Below are positions 29,773-41,900 of a stretch of 64,000 bases of DNA, one piece after another (within the stretch, counting starts at the first letter, position 1; each line of letters starts with the position of its first letter). Below the pieces are notes generated by a model that saw only the letters and a program-made list of their open reading frames with translations, was not told the origin of the DNA and made no database searches. The position numbers were made by a program, and so were the translations under genes. The stretch lies in contig JANHCV010000005.1 in the NCBI GenBank assembly GCA_025594325.1, forward strand, positions 1,205,501 to 1,269,500, in the 5' to 3' direction. This stretch comes from Blastocladiella emersonii ATCC 22665. Taxonomy: Eukaryota > Blastocladiomycota > Blastocladiomycetes > Blastocladiales > Blastocladiaceae.

Positions 29773-32700
29773 CTAACCACGCCGCTTCGAGTTATTCGCA
29801 CGCCACAGCGTCGGCTTGGGCGCGTCATCGCCGCGACTGTTCGCTTCCGCCATCATCCGGCGGAGCTCGAAATCGGCCTCGCGCTCGCGGCGCTCGTACG
29901 ACAGCACGAGGTTTTTGAGGTGCACGCGCTCGGCCTCCTCGCGGGCACGCACCGCGGCCGCGTGTTTCGCGAGCGGCGAGTCGTCGGGCACGTCGATGGC
30001 GCGCGCGACCATCTTGTTGGCCTTTTTCGTGACGAGCGCGAGCGCGGGGCCGCGCGAGGCGTCCTGTCGCGCGCCGGGGATGTACGCGCCCGCGACGGAT
30101 GCGGAGGAGGAGGACGAGGCGCCGGCGCGCAGCGCGACGAGGTCCTCGGCGGTTGGGATCCGGGGCGTCGTGGTGCTGCCGGGGAGAGCGCCGGGCCCGC
30201 TGCTGCCGGCGGTGCGGCGGCGGCGGATCTCGTCGGCCGAGAGCATGGGCGAGGCGGCGGCGGGGAGGTCGCTCATCAGCGACGCGAGCTCGCGGTCGAG
30301 CTCCGCCAGGGCCTCGGCCTCCTCGTCACGCGGCGGGCCGGGCGGGTCGGCGGCAGCAGCCTCGTCGGCGGCGACGTCCATGTCGGCGACCGATGCGGGC
30401 TCCTCCTCCCTCTCGTACTCGTACTCGTCCTCGGGCGCGCCGTTCGAAGCGGCGGCGGGCGGCGGGTTGACGAGGGCGTCGAGCTCGTTGAGAAACTCCT
30501 CCTCCTCCTCGCGCGCGGCAGCCGCGGCGGCGGCGGCCTGCTGCTTCTGCATCTGCATCTCGCGAAGACGCTCCTGCTCGGCGCGGATCGCGGCCATGGC
30601 GACTGATTCCTGCACCACCACCTCCTCGGCGGCCTGCAGCGCCTCCTCGTACGTCAGCCGCTTGAGTTTTGGGCGGAGCGACTACAATCCACTCAAAGAG
30701 TCAGCGCGAGAGTCCAGATCCGCGAATGCGCGGGCGAAGCGTACCTCGAACAGGTCCTGCACAACAAACTCGACGTCCATGGGGAGCGCGGCCTTGCTGG
30801 TCATGTACAGCTGGAACATGACGAGGAAGGTGTCGAGGCGGGCGGCGGGGAGCTTGGTGCCGCACACGTCGAGGAGCTGGGCGACGAGCCGGATGCGGAA
30901 GAACTCGGTGGGCCCGTCGCGGTTCGGGAACGAGATGAGCAGCTGCAGCACGTTGAAGATGGTCGTCGGGTCGACGAGCCGCGCACGGTACAGGTGACCG
31001 AGGTACGCCACGGCGAGCAGCCGGTCACGGTTGCCCTGGTAGTGGTTGGTCTAAAGTTGGTGCAGAGTGAGCGTGCGGGTTGCAAGAAGCAAGCGGAAGA
31101 GTTAGCGTACCTCCATGCCGACCTTGACGTCCTCCATGACGGCGTCGACGACGAGGATCGCGAGCTGCGGGTGGTACTTGTTGACGAGGGCGAGCGTGTT
31201 GGCGAGATGCTCGATCTGCTCAAACTTGACGCGCTTGACCTTGGCGAGCCGTTTCGCGACGAGCGGGAGCACCGTCGGGTCGGTGCGCCACGGGAACTTG
31301 CGGATCTGCTGCGCGATCGTCTGGCAGTTGGCGCGGTCGAGTTTCGCGAGGAGGTGGAGGAGGTACGCGTCGAGGTCGGTGCGCTCCTTGGCGTACAGGC
31401 CGCCGGCGGTCGCCATCTTGGCGTCGTCGCTGAGCGGCTGCGACGCGAGGACCGCCGAGTTGAGCATGAGCACGAGCCGGGTATCCGTGAGCCGCTTCTT
31501 GGTGCGCGCGACGCGCTCGAGGACGTCAGCCATGCGCGGCGCCGACGGCGGGTCGGCCGCGAGGAACCGGCCGCACGACTCGAGCAGGTGGCACACGGCC
31601 TCGACGTTGCCCGGCGACGGGTTCTCGAGCAGGACTTTCGCGCAGAACACGGCCGAGGCGTCGCGTGCGACGCGGAACTTGGTCAGCTCGCCGAGGTACC
31701 GCACCCACAGCACGCGCGCGCCGAACATGCCGCCGCCAAACGTGCGCTTCGAGCGGGCGAACCGGCGCACCGCGCGCTCGACCTCGTGCACGACCACGTC
31801 CCCCACACCCAGCGGCCGCAGCACCGCGAGGATCCGCGCGTACAGGGGCAAAATGTCGGGCCGCCCGCGCACGTCCAGCAGCGCCTGCGCGAGCCGCCGC
31901 TGCGACGTCTTGGTGTTGTAGTGGCAGAACTCGACGGCGAGCGCGTCCGCGTCGTCGCGCGTGTCGATGCGCGGGAGGCGGGCGAGCAGCGCATTCAGCA
32001 AGACCGACGCGTCCGGGTCCGCCGACTCGTCGTCGGCATCGCCCGAACCGGCGGGCGCGAGCTCGATGCGCGCGTCCGGGTCGCGGTCGTCGTCGCCGTC
32101 GTCCTCGTCGGCTTTCGCAGCGGTCGCGTTGGCGAGCGCCTGCTTGAGCGACTTGGCGGCGAGGAGGAGCGGCGGCGGGAGCAGCTGCTCGAGCTCGGGC
32201 ACGTTCTCGTAAAAGTCGCGCTCCGTCTCGTCCTCCCACATGCCCGCGCCGTCGGTGCGGCGGTCCGTCTTGTGCAGGGTGATGCCCGCGCCCGACGCCG
32301 CGGTCGACTCGGCGAAATCCTCGAGCACGGGCATCGGCAGGGTGAGGTGCGTCGCGAGCGCCTGCACGTGCGCGGCGAGGGCCTCGACGGATTTCTGCGC
32401 CTTCTCGAGCCGCGCGCGCAGGTCCTCGGGGGCCTCGGTGCCGCGCTCGTAGTACCACTCGCGCGACTTGTGCGCGAGCTTGCTGGCGTCGAGGTGCTCG
32501 GCGGCGAGCGCGGCGGAGAGGCGCGCAAAGTACTTTTCGATGCCCTCGCGCAGGCGCAGCTGGAAGGCCGGCTGGACCATGGCCGTCGGGTCGACGAGCA
32601 GGCCGGCGGCAGCCGCAGCTTCGGCGGGCGTCGGGCCCGCGGTCAGGTCGCCCGGCGAGGCGGGCGCCGGGAACAGGACGGGCGCGTAGAAGCGGACGAG

Positions 32701-33453
32701 GGTGACGAGCAGCGGCAGGTTGGCGCGGTCCGCGAGCAGCTTCTTGAGGATACCGAGGAACGCGTCGTCGGCGCCGGCCTGCGGGTCGCTGCCCTTCCGG
32801 CCACCCCCGGAACCGCCCGACTTGGCGGGCGAGGTGGTGGTGATGAAGGCGGCCATCTCGGGGTCGATCAGGTCGCTCATGCCCGCGGGCGCGTCCATGG
32901 GGTGCATGAGGCCGACCAGGTAGCAGTCGGTGGCGAAGCGCAGCAGCGGCTTGCACCGGGCGAGCCGGTCGCGCTCCTCGCGCGGGTTCTCGAGCGGGGC
33001 GAGGGCGAGCGCGGCGAGGACCGCCTGGATGAACGCCGGGGTGAACGCGCCCGCGAACCGCTGGTGCAGGGCGCACGCGAGCGCGAGCACGGCGTCGAGG
33101 TCGGCGGGTGCGAGCTTGTGGTGGGTCGGCGAGAAGGACTCGAGCAGCGAAGCCGTCGCCTCGGCCAGGTACTTGTCGACGCGCAGCTTGGCCAGCTCGG
33201 CCAGCAGCACCGGCGCGTTGTCGGCGGTCACGGCGCGCAGCTTCTTGACAAATACCATGTTCTTCTTCATGCTCGCGTCGAGCGCGGGGGTGCCCGCGCC
33301 GGGTTTCGGCTTGGTGCGCGGCCCGTCGCCGTTGGCCGCGGCGAGGTTGGCCTGGCGGTGCGCGAGCAGCAGGTCGGCGCGGTCGGCGAACCCGCGTGTG
33401 GGCGGCGTCGGGGTCGCGGCGCTGGCGCCCGGATCGGCGGCGGCGTCGCTCAT
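29773..33453 (-). CDS. UPF2: nonsense-mediated decay factor UPF2/NMD2
   Basis: Exons are 33453-31111, 31050-30745 and 30681-29773, 1,185 residues. UPF2 bridges UPF1 and UPF3 in mRNA surveillance in the cytoplasm. After an Ala/Pro-rich start, MIF4G-type helical repeats run from MKKNMVFVKKLRAV onward. They include KPLLRFATDCYLVGL, KSREWYYERGTEAPEDL, the acidic linker, and the last MIF4G domain (RVLWVRYLGELTKFRV, HYQGNRDRLLAVAYLGHLY, NRDGPTEFFRIRLVAQLLD). Exon 3 has KRLTYEEALQAAEE, long acidic stretches and a basic end, as in the UPF1-binding region. ATG 33453 (MSDAAADPG) has an ACCATG context; an upstream in-frame ATG exists but its sequence looks non-coding. Head-to-head with a kinase gene. 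Confidence 0.93.
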
Positions 33454-33739
33454 GGTGGATCGGCGGGGCGTTGCAGCAAGTGCGTGGGCCAGAGTTACAT
33501 GTGCGGCGCGGGGCTGCGCAGAGTGGAGGGGAGGGAGAGCGGAACCGACGCTGGAAGCGACGCGCACGCGAGATCAAGGCGAAACGGGAATCACGTTGCC
33601 GCCTGCAGCACCGCGCGCGGGCCTTCGCACAGCCGGCGCCCGTCGTCGTCCTGTTCCTCCCTCTCTCCCCCCAAACCGCTCGCTCAGCGTGCATGTATCT
33701 TACCCGGAATTAATGACTAGACCTCGCACTCTTGCAAAC
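33454..33739. promoter_or_regulatory. bidirectional promoter between UPF2 and the kinase gene
   Basis: The 286 bases between the two start codons contain C/T-rich tracts near the kinase side (33653-33672). No TATA box or motif shared with the other head-to-head regions was seen. Confidence 0.4.
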
Positions 33740-35826
33740 ATGCATCACACCTACGGCGACGATCACCCATCCGCTGCCGCCGCCTCGCGGCCCGTCTACG
33801 TCGTCTCGAGCGACGACGACATCGCCGAGGACCTGCTCGGCGACGACGAGTACACGGGGCCCATGACCCGCTCGCGCGCCTCGAAGCGCACTGGTACGGC
33901 ACCCGCTCTCTACTGCCTTCGAGCGTCCATTGACGCCTCGCATCGCTGCTGTAGTCGTCGCATCCACGTTCCGCGCGCCGTCGACGCCCATCAACACCGC
34001 TTCCTCTGCGGCCCTCGCATCGCGCGTCCCCGCCACGGCCCCCGTCGCCCGCTACCACGGCGGCAAGGGCAAGGGCAAGGCGCCCGCCGCCGCCAACGCG
34101 TCCATGGGCCCGCCGTCGGCGTCCGCGACCCGCGCGACCAAACCCGTCGTCATTGTCGAGATCGAGTCGCTGCGCCACGACATGCGGTCCATGCAGATGC
34201 GCCAGCCGCCGCGGCCCACCACCGCTGACGCGGGCACCGGGACCGTCGCGCGCACGCCGCAGCAGCAGCAGCCCGGCAGCACGCAGCGCGTCAACAGCGT
34301 GTTCCGCAGCCCGTCGTCGCCGTGGGCCTCGCCCATTGCCCCGCTCACGCCCGCGCAGTCGTCGGCCACCGCGTTCCGCCCGCAGGTCCAGAACGCGCAG
34401 CAGCAGACCACGCCGTCGGCGTTTGGTGGGGTCGGTGTTGGCCACACGCCGCGCGGGATGGCGGGTGCTGCGGCTGATACCGTCGCGACCGAGTGCGACG
34501 TCGAGCTGCTCAAGCTCGTCGCGACTGGCGGCCAGGCGTCGGTCTTCCTCGCGCGGCTGCCGCTCGACCACAACTCGCTCGTCATCGTCAAGGTCTTCTT
34601 CAAGAAGCCGAGCGCGCACGAGCTCGCCGGCATGCGCGCCATGTCCATGACCAACTACGCCATCCGCCTCATCGGCGAGACCCGCGTGTCGCGCAACCAG
34701 CTCCTCCCCTTCGAGCGCGACCTGAAGGGGCACCCGCACAACATCTCGATGGCCGCCTTCGAGTTCGACCCGCGCTCCGGCTACCTCACCGGGTGGTGCT
34801 ACGAGCGGCTCCAGGGCGACCTCGAGCATTGTCTCCTCGAGAAGAAGACGCCCGTGGGCAACGCGATGAAGATGCTCGTCGCCCTTCAGATCGCCTACTT
34901 TCTCCGCGGCGTGCACCACGTCGGGTACATTTTCCGCGTACGTTGTTTCATTCGGACCTTCGCTTGCGTGGTGCGATGCTGACTCGCTCGTGTGCATTCG
35001 TGTAGGATCTCAAACCATCCAACATCCTGCTCAACACGCGCCTCGACAACGTGCCGCCCGAGGACGTCGTCAAGTACTTTGTACGTGCCTCCGCTCACTC
35101 CCATCGGACCGTGATGATGCTCACCCCACCTCGCCTCGTAGTTGCAACACTACCCTGTCATCAAGGTCACCGATTTCGGCCTCGTCACCATGGAGAAGAA
35201 GAGCAACCACTCGCGGTGCGCCGGCACCATGGGCTACATGTCTGCCAGTACGTTGTCCCTCCCTCCCTCACTCGCTCTCCGCTCAAGCGGCACCGGCTAA
35301 CCCGCGACCACGCGCATCCCTAGAACAAATGCTGACCAGCGACTACGACCGGTCCGTGGACGTGACCGCGTACGCCATCACCCTCGCCGAGATCCTGATC
35401 GAGGACCTGATCTTCGACACCAACGACAAGGACGAGGACATCGAGGCCGAGTTCCGCTCGCTGCGCGTCATCGACCGCATCGCCGCCCGCTTCGCCCGGT
35501 GCCGCCAGTACATCCCCTCGGCCCTCGCCGAGCTCATCTACGACACCCTGCGCGGCAACAACCGCAGCGTCGAGACCTTCATTGCCGTCCTCGAGGCCTC
35601 GCTTAAGGGGCTCGCGTTCGCGTTCGACGTCACCAAGTCCGACATGCAGCTCCTCAACCAGGGGATGGCGACGCCTGCCCGCCCGATCCTCGTCGGCGAG
35701 GACGGCGAGCCCGTCGCCGCTGCCGCGACTTCGACGCCTGGTGTTGGGCGGACCAGGTCCCGCCCCGCATCGACCGGCGCGCTGTACGCCACGGTCGCGG
35801 CGTCGACGCCCGCGCGAGGGTGGTGA
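33740..35826 (+). CDS. divergent protein kinase
   Basis: Exons are 33740-33893, 33955-34937, 35006-35080, 35142-35247 and 35324-35826, 606 residues. The first 230 residues are Ser/Pro/Gln-rich and probably disordered. The kinase domain then shows LVATGGQASVFLARL (glycine loop with two of three Gly), VIVKVFF (ATP Lys, about residue 262), YIFRDLKPSNILLN (catalytic loop, Phe for His of HRD), VTDFGLV (about 417) and GTMGYMSAKQM, where the APE motif would end. Lys, Asp and DFG are present, so activity is likely, but HRD and APE are altered. DRSVDVTAYAITLAEIL fits helix F. I cannot place it in a named family. The tail is Ala/Thr/Ser-rich. Confidence 0.8.
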
Positions 35827-36415
35827 GGGAGTTTGGAGTAGTGTAACATATATATGAGAAAATCGTTTTTGGTCACCGGCGCGACGCGACGCGTTTCAAA
35901 AAGGTATGACCCGCACGTCTCAGAAACGCATGACCAGCGTCGGCACGGACGAGCGCTCCCTCCCCTAACGTTGGCGCCCGCCACCCATGCATCTCATGAA
36001 TTCGGAACTTGCCGCAACATGATGCAACGTCCTGCATGACGTCAAGTTCCGTTGATGACGTGCGATTGGGAGACCGCGTGATCCGAGTTGCGACGGAGCA
36101 CTTTGCGTTTAAGATGTCCTCGGGCGACAGATTCAAGCGCTGCGCTGAAGGATCGGGCGCGCGAGACTCCTCGTTTGGGCTACTTGCTCGACTCGCGCTT
36201 CGCGGCCGGACCGACTTGCCGCGTTCGACCTCGCCGTTGCGTTCTGGCGTTTGTGAGCTCGATCCCGAGAGAACTTGCTGGCGGGCGTCGGTCGCGTTTG
36301 GCCTGTGGCCGGCTTGCACCTGCAACGATAAATAGCGCCCGCGCCCGCGCTCGCACTCGGTCGAGCTCTCTCTCTCCAACGAGTCCTTGCTCCTGACCTT
36401 CTGCCGCTGATCACG

Positions 36416-37605
36416 ATGCCGCCAACTCCTCGCACCACCTCCTGTCCGGCCGCCGCGCTGTCCGCGCCGTACCCACGTCCTGCTCCGGCTGCCGCACTCG
36501 CTGCCGTTGGTCCTGCGCCCGCTGCGGAGGATCGCCATGCGCCCCTCGTGGCAGCGACGCGCAAGCACGCCGACAAGGACACGGTCGCCCTCGCCCTGCA
36601 CGCCTACTTTGTCAACCAGATGCCCACGGCGGTGATCGCGGCGTGCTTCGGCAAGAACGAGCGGACCGTGCTGCGCTGGATCGCCGCCTACGAGTCCGAG
36701 GACCGCGTCGGCCCGCTGCCCGAGCGTGCCGCGGTGCCCCGCAAGTTCTTTGCGCCGCACGTCGAGTGGATCGTCCAGTACTACCGCGATAACCCGGCCG
36801 GCACGCACGAGACGGTCAAGATCGCGTTCGAGGCGCACTGGAACTTGAGCATTAGCGCGTCGTGCATCAGTCGGCTGCTCGCGCGCGCGACGCAGGTGCG
36901 TCTGTGCATACTGTTGCAACTTGTCAGCAACGCTCACTCACATCAAACGCCTGCACACTCTAGGATGCCGAGTTTCGCGCTTCTCGGGTCGACGCGGCTG
37001 ATCTCGCTCGCTTCACCACCGAGCTCAACGAGCTTGGTTGGGTGCAGGACGCGCTCGTTTTCGCCGACATTGCTTCGTTCGACAGCCGCGACATGTGCGG
37101 CGCGCCCGGCCACGAAACCGCCCAGCAGATCTCGCTTCTCCTCTTCGCTGGCGTCGACGGGCTCCTCAAGGTGTACGCGACGGACGGCGAGTACACGCGG
37201 CACAGCTTTGCGGTCTGCTGCGACAGTCTCGCGCGCTCGGGCAAGGTCTACCAGCACCCCGGCCGTCACTCGATCTGGGTCATGGACCCCGCCACGGCCC
37301 GCTGCAACGAATACATTGCCAAGCACCTCAGCGACTTTGGCCTCGCCCCAATCATGCTCCCCGCCAACTGCCACTTCCTCAACCCCGCGCGCATCCTCGC
37401 GGGCGCCATCAAGCGCGAGCTACGCCGCCAGTACGCCGAGCGCCGTGCCTCCAACGACGGCCTCCTCGCCACGCTCATCCCGATTCTCCGGCCGCTCTAC
37501 GATACGTGTATGCGCGACCTGTACTCGCACTGCGGCTATGTTCTCCCCGGTCCGTTTGATCCAAAGGACGCGGCTCGCCCTGACGTGACGCAGGGGCGGG
37601 GTTGA
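36416..37605 (+). CDS. Tc1/mariner transposase-derived protein lacking the third catalytic acid
   Basis: Exons are 36416-36895 and 36964-37605, 373 residues. Residues 60-155 form a helix-turn-helix region (TAVIAACFGKNERTVLRWI, then HVEWIVQYYRDNP and ISASCISRLLARA) like the paired DNA-binding part of Tc1/IS630 proteins. The DDE core gives LVFADIASFDS (first Asp), SIWVMDPATA (second Asp) and FLNPARILAGAIKREL. The last corresponds to the usual LNPIENVWS-x-LKR. Counting from the second Asp, the residue 35 positions on is Arg where Tc1-type enzymes have Glu or Asp. An intron separates the two domains. No terminal repeats were seen. A domesticated DNA-binding protein fits; a decaying transposase is the alternative. 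Confidence 0.72.
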
Positions 37606-37651
37606 TCAAGGACGCGGCTCGCCCTGACGTGACGCAGGGGCGGGGTTGATC
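37564..37651 (+). repeat. 44-bp perfect tandem duplication over the stop codon
   Basis: The unit 37564-37607 (starting AAGGACGCGG, ending GGGGTTGATC) is repeated exactly at 37608-37651. The stop of the Tc1-derived gene (TGA, 37603-37605) lies in the first unit, so the second copy is 3' UTR. Perfect identity points to a very recent slippage or end-joining event. Confidence 0.9.
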
Positions 37652-37882
37652 AAGGTTTGTGGAATGCGACGGATCGGCGACTTGCTTGCTAGACAATAAA
37701 GTTGTTTGACGAACTCATCTACACTCAACTGAGAGTCTCTGCGTGGGATGAGGAGCCCAGGTCAAATTCACGATGTTGAAAGCTGGTGTACGCGTAACCA
37801 CGACGAAAACGACGGTAAGAGAATACTCGCAGTGTCGTTATTGACGGTTTTCACGATGACCAGGGACGCGTCGATCATTTGC

Positions 37883-37913
37883 GAGACATCACGTGGGGTT
37901 GAGACATCACGTG
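37883..37913. promoter_or_regulatory. duplicated GAGACATCACGTG box before copy 7
   Basis: GAGACATCACGTG occurs at 37883-37895 and again at 37901-37913, 18 bases apart, about 100-130 nt before the start of the F-box-like copy 7. The CACGTG core is also found before copies 4 and 6. Confidence 0.55.
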
Positions 37914-38012
37914 CGCGTGTGATTCGCGCAGCCGCCGGGCTTGCCGTGGCGCGACTCATTCCCACGCTCAGCGCGCCCTCATCCCCTCGCTCCCGATGAG
38001 ACCCAAACGCTC

Positions 38013-40300
38013 ATGAATCGAATGGATAACTTGATGCATCACGCTAGCGAGGGCCCGGGCGACCGTTCACTCGCTCGCCTTCCCGCCGAGCTCGCGAGCG
38101 CTGTGCTCCAGCTGGCGAACCCGCGTGCGGCCATCCCCGCCGCCTCCCTTTCGCTTCATGCTTCGGCTCGCACCGACTGTGTCGTGTACCAGTGGACCGT
38201 CGCGGTCATCGAGCGACTTTTTAAGTTTGCCATCCACGAAAACATACGGCCGAATCCCAGCGCGCTTCACCGTCTCTCCATGGTGGATCTTAACCCCGCC
38301 GAGATCCGGCAGGCGGGCTACGATAGCGGAATGCCCTACGATGGCGTCCCCGCACCTACCCAAGTTCTCGTGAACTTGGCAAACCTGCTGCGCCGCCGTA
38401 TTCGACTCGACAACGTCAACCCGGATACTCTTCGCCAACGCCTGGAGTCGGCCATCACCGCGCAGCACGCTTCCATCTTGACGTGCCCGCTCTCCACCCT
38501 CGCCTGTCTCATTGTTACGGCGACCACGCACGGCTGGACGGAGCCGCTCCGTCAAATTCTTGATGTCGCCGTTGCTCATTTGCCGCAGCTGCTCAATATT
38601 TCCCTCGGACTGCTCGAGTGGCTCACGCTCTTCAAGGAATTTTACGGCACGGATGACGAAGTCGACCAGCTCGAGCTACCCACGACACCGGTGCGGTTTG
38701 CTGACGTCTTGCCGTATCTCGCCATTCTGTCGCTTCGGGACCGGTCGTTCCTCCTGCTCGTCGAGAACCCTCGGTACTTGGTCGACACGCCGGCCCTCGC
38801 TTCGCTGCTTTGCCACGAGGATGCAGCCTACTTTGCGCTTTACAGCCCAGCCGACTATGCCAGGGGGCTCGGTGCGGCCGACATGTTCAAGGACATTGTC
38901 GGCTGGGTCTTCGAGCACTGCCCGACCATGTCGACGACGGTGCGCAAGTCTTACGTGCACGGCGCGGCATTCGCGGGCCACAATGTCTTTGTGCCGCTGC
39001 TCTCGCGCTTCCCCGAAGAGGTCGTGCACGCCTTTTATGCCTATCTCGAGCTTCGCGACATTTACGTCATGCAGTGGTTTCCCGTCTTCAGCCTTGAGGA
39101 CGAGGTGATTGAGCTTGGGTTCCACATCACCGACTGGTTCGATCGCGGAATGTCCGTCGAGGACCTCGAGCTGCTCGATTCGCACGGACTCGTTGCCCCA
39201 AAACGCTGGGCCGGCTTTCTTGGCACCGCGATTGCTCGCGGGGAGTGGGCTTTTGTTCAGCGGATTCGCGGGCGGTACTCTGCCGAGGAGTGGAAGCAGC
39301 TGCTTCTGAACGGTACGAGTTTTTGCTGTGTCGCAGTGATCGTAGAGACTGACATTGTTGGTTTGGTGTAGCGTTCCGCAGCGGCCTCGGAGGGCATCAG
39401 CCTCGGCTTCGCAAGGATATCCGCAAGTCTGTGCTTCGCTTTGCGCTCGTTCCAAATGACCGTGGCGGTACAGACTGCCAGCTGACTCTCGATAACTTTG
39501 TTGACGCTTGCCGTCCGCATTCGACGTGGCGCAGTCACAAGATTCCGACTGCAGACTTTCTACTCGATAGCTATGGGACGCTTGTGATTCCGACTGAGCT
39601 TCTCCAGTTTCTCTGCTCGCGCCCCGACAACGACGCTTCGACCTGGTCGACTTGTGTCACTATCGCGCGGCTGCTTGCATCGGTGTACTCTTTCACGAAG
39701 ACGAGCAAGCGCCTCGTCAAGTCGATCAAGACTTCTGGCGCCGCGCATTTGTACCTTCGCGTCACAATTCGGGCTCTGTTTCACCACGACGGCGCGCCGT
39801 GCATGCACGATCGCTTCAACTTCGTGGACAAATCCGCTCTCATTCTGGCGCCCGAATGTTCGCTCGCTCCGAAACAGCTGTGGCGCAGTCTCTTCAAGGC
39901 TTTGCTGAAACTGTGCAAACGAGAGCAGTCGAAATCGCTCGCGTCCCTCGTTGGCGACGTTTGGACCCGGCTGTGCGGTTGCTTCGACGGTCGCTGCGGC
40001 GAGAATCCGTGCGTCAGCTTCAAGTCGGCTCGGCTTGTCGCGCGCACGCTCTTTGATGCCGATCCGCAGGCTGCGTTTGACGCGCTCCAGCGCGAGGCAA
40101 ACGCTGGCGGCCTCCCCCTTTCGGTGCTGCGTCTCCCTCCGAGCGGCACTTTCGACGGCCGTGCGACTCCGGAGGAGCTGGCGGCGCTGATTTGCAAACT
40201 CTACACGGACTCGGGAGTTGCGGCCGAGAAGGAGGGGGCCACGCACACGTTCGAAGTCTTGGCGCCAGAGGCTTCCAAGCTGGTCAGCCTCGACCTGTAA
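38013..40300 (+). CDS. long-form F-box-like family protein (copy 7)
   Basis: Exons are 38013-39312 and 39372-40300, 742 residues. The N-terminus has the family motif (LPAELASAVLQLANPRAA), followed by a helical region with PLSTLACLIVTATTHGW and LLNISLGLLEWLTLF, equivalent to the PIYALVQLLVG core of the short forms. After the intron a second half of about 300 residues has no recognisable domain; it contains several Cys (FLCSRP, RLCGCFDGRCGENPC). The start at 38013 is the first ATG in frame; a seven-codon uORF (ATGAGACCCAAACGCTCATGA) overlaps it. No breaks are seen. Copy 1 at 3.8 kb and copy 8 at 42.5 kb share this long architecture. Confidence 0.75.
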
Positions 40301-40739
40301 ACGGTTTCGTTTTGCAGCTGCTGTGCGCGCGGGTCGACCTACCGCTTTTGTATCTTGCCCCGTATCGTCGTTGATTTGTTTGACCCGACGCTGGAAAGAC
40401 ATGTGTGTTTTCCTAGCAGTCTCCTTCATGTCCATCTATATATACCTCACATCGATCAATCACCCATACTCATGTACAGGCGAAACCGGTCAATTAAGAG
40501 CCGGGCAAATGCAATTATGCATTATCCTCGCAAAATTGCAGCATGGGCAAACAAATACGCGCCGGCTGACTCGTCCCTTACTTTCGTGCCGGGCCGAGAC
40601 GCGTTGCGCCACTCACGTGGACGTGAAACGACTGAGGGTTGTCAGGGCAATCCGGCTGTGGCGGATCAGAAACGCGTCGAAAGTCGCTTGATGTTTAGGA
40701 CGCTAACCTACGACGGCTTACCTGCCCCAAAAAGAGTCG

Positions 40740-41900
40740 ATTCAGATATTATACTTGAGGCACCTAGACGCTTCGCGTCTGGTTTTCAATCGAGGGCTAA
40801 AGCCCGCGCCACGTTGGGCGCTTGCGCCGTTTCGCGCGTGGCAGTACAGCGCGTCGCAGCTTTGCGCGTCGCAGCTTTGCGCGTCACAGCACAGCGCGTT
40901 CCCCTGCTGCGCGATGCGCGCGCCTCAACAAAGGATGGTGCGGTTTGGTCGCTCGCGTTGAGTGGCGGCACCGCCATGTGTCACCGGCGCGGCATCAGCA
41001 ATCGCGCTGCAGCGAGGGCGCCAAGCAAGCTCCTGCATGGCGCTCGAGGCGATAGCCGTCGCGGCAGGAGCGCGAGGCGTGGATCGATGAGTTCGTCTCA
41101 GTAAAGCTGTTTGAACCACGCGACGAGTGGTGCGTCCACGATGGCGGCCACGGTGCTTCATGTGTTTTGGGTTGAGAGGGCGCTCGGCGAGCGATCCGGT
41201 GGCGCTGGTGCGGAGCCCGCCCCCGATCTAGCCCTTGTCGACCGCCGCGGGGGCGTTTACGATGCGGACGTCGTCCAGTGCCGCGGAGACGATTGCGCGC
41301 GAAGAGTGTGCACTCAAACGCGTTCGCTTGAGTGTCGGCGACCTTGCCGCCAGTTTTTGGGCATTCGGCGCAGTTGGGGGACTCGTAGCGGTGCGGCCAG
41401 AGCTGGTGCAAACAGCCGCGGGTCGGCAGCTGGCCTGCGAGCGCGCGGAGCTGGAAGCACGGGAGCGAGTTCGCGGTGAGGGACTCGCTCGGGTGGATGC
41501 GGCGCGTGCTGCCCCGAAGCGCAGTGACAAGGGCTGGGACATCGATGGGGGAGGACGTGATGCCAGCGGACGCGGTCAGAGCGAGCCGCGGGTCGTGTCG
41601 CGCGTCGTGCAGGCGGCGGAGAGCGCGTCGCGGGACTGAGTTGAAGTCGCAGCCGCGCCTGCGCGCCGTGAAGCTCCAAGTTCACGGCGTGGCCACGGAC
41701 CCACTCGACCTGGAGCTCGCGGGCCGCGATGATCCAGCGGAGCACGGCCCACTCGAGCGAGCACGTTGCGCGGACCCGCACCCACGCGAACAGCGAGTTC
41801 CAGCGATCCGCTCACAAAGACGTCTGCGCCCGCTGCAACGTCTGGCAAACCCAAGCCACGGAGCGACCCGTCCGTGTAGCGGACCGCAACTCAAAGAGCG
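40740..41900 (-). mobile_element. decayed 3' end of a LINE retrotransposon (RNase H region), copy I
   Basis: On the minus strand, broken frames give RYTDGSLRGLG (RNase H first Asp), WIIAARELQVEWVRGHA (the VRGH block), a Cys-rich stretch NCAECPKTGGKVADTQ...FECTLF resembling the zinc knuckle after the RNase H, and VDAPLVAWFK...ELIDPRLAL. The same blocks occur in the same order and orientation at 60.2-61.4 kb. Frameshifts and stops are frequent. The two copies also share the 3' terminal sequence around CGCGAAG and AGGTGCCTCAA. No reverse transcriptase domain is left in either. The host insertion point cannot be fixed exactly. Confidence 0.65.

Noticed and set aside
30994-33720. 908-residue open frame on the + strand
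   Set aside because: It is antisense to UPF2, rich in Arg/Glu/Val as expected from a GC-biased complement, and has no domain; UPF2 on the other strand is unmistakable.
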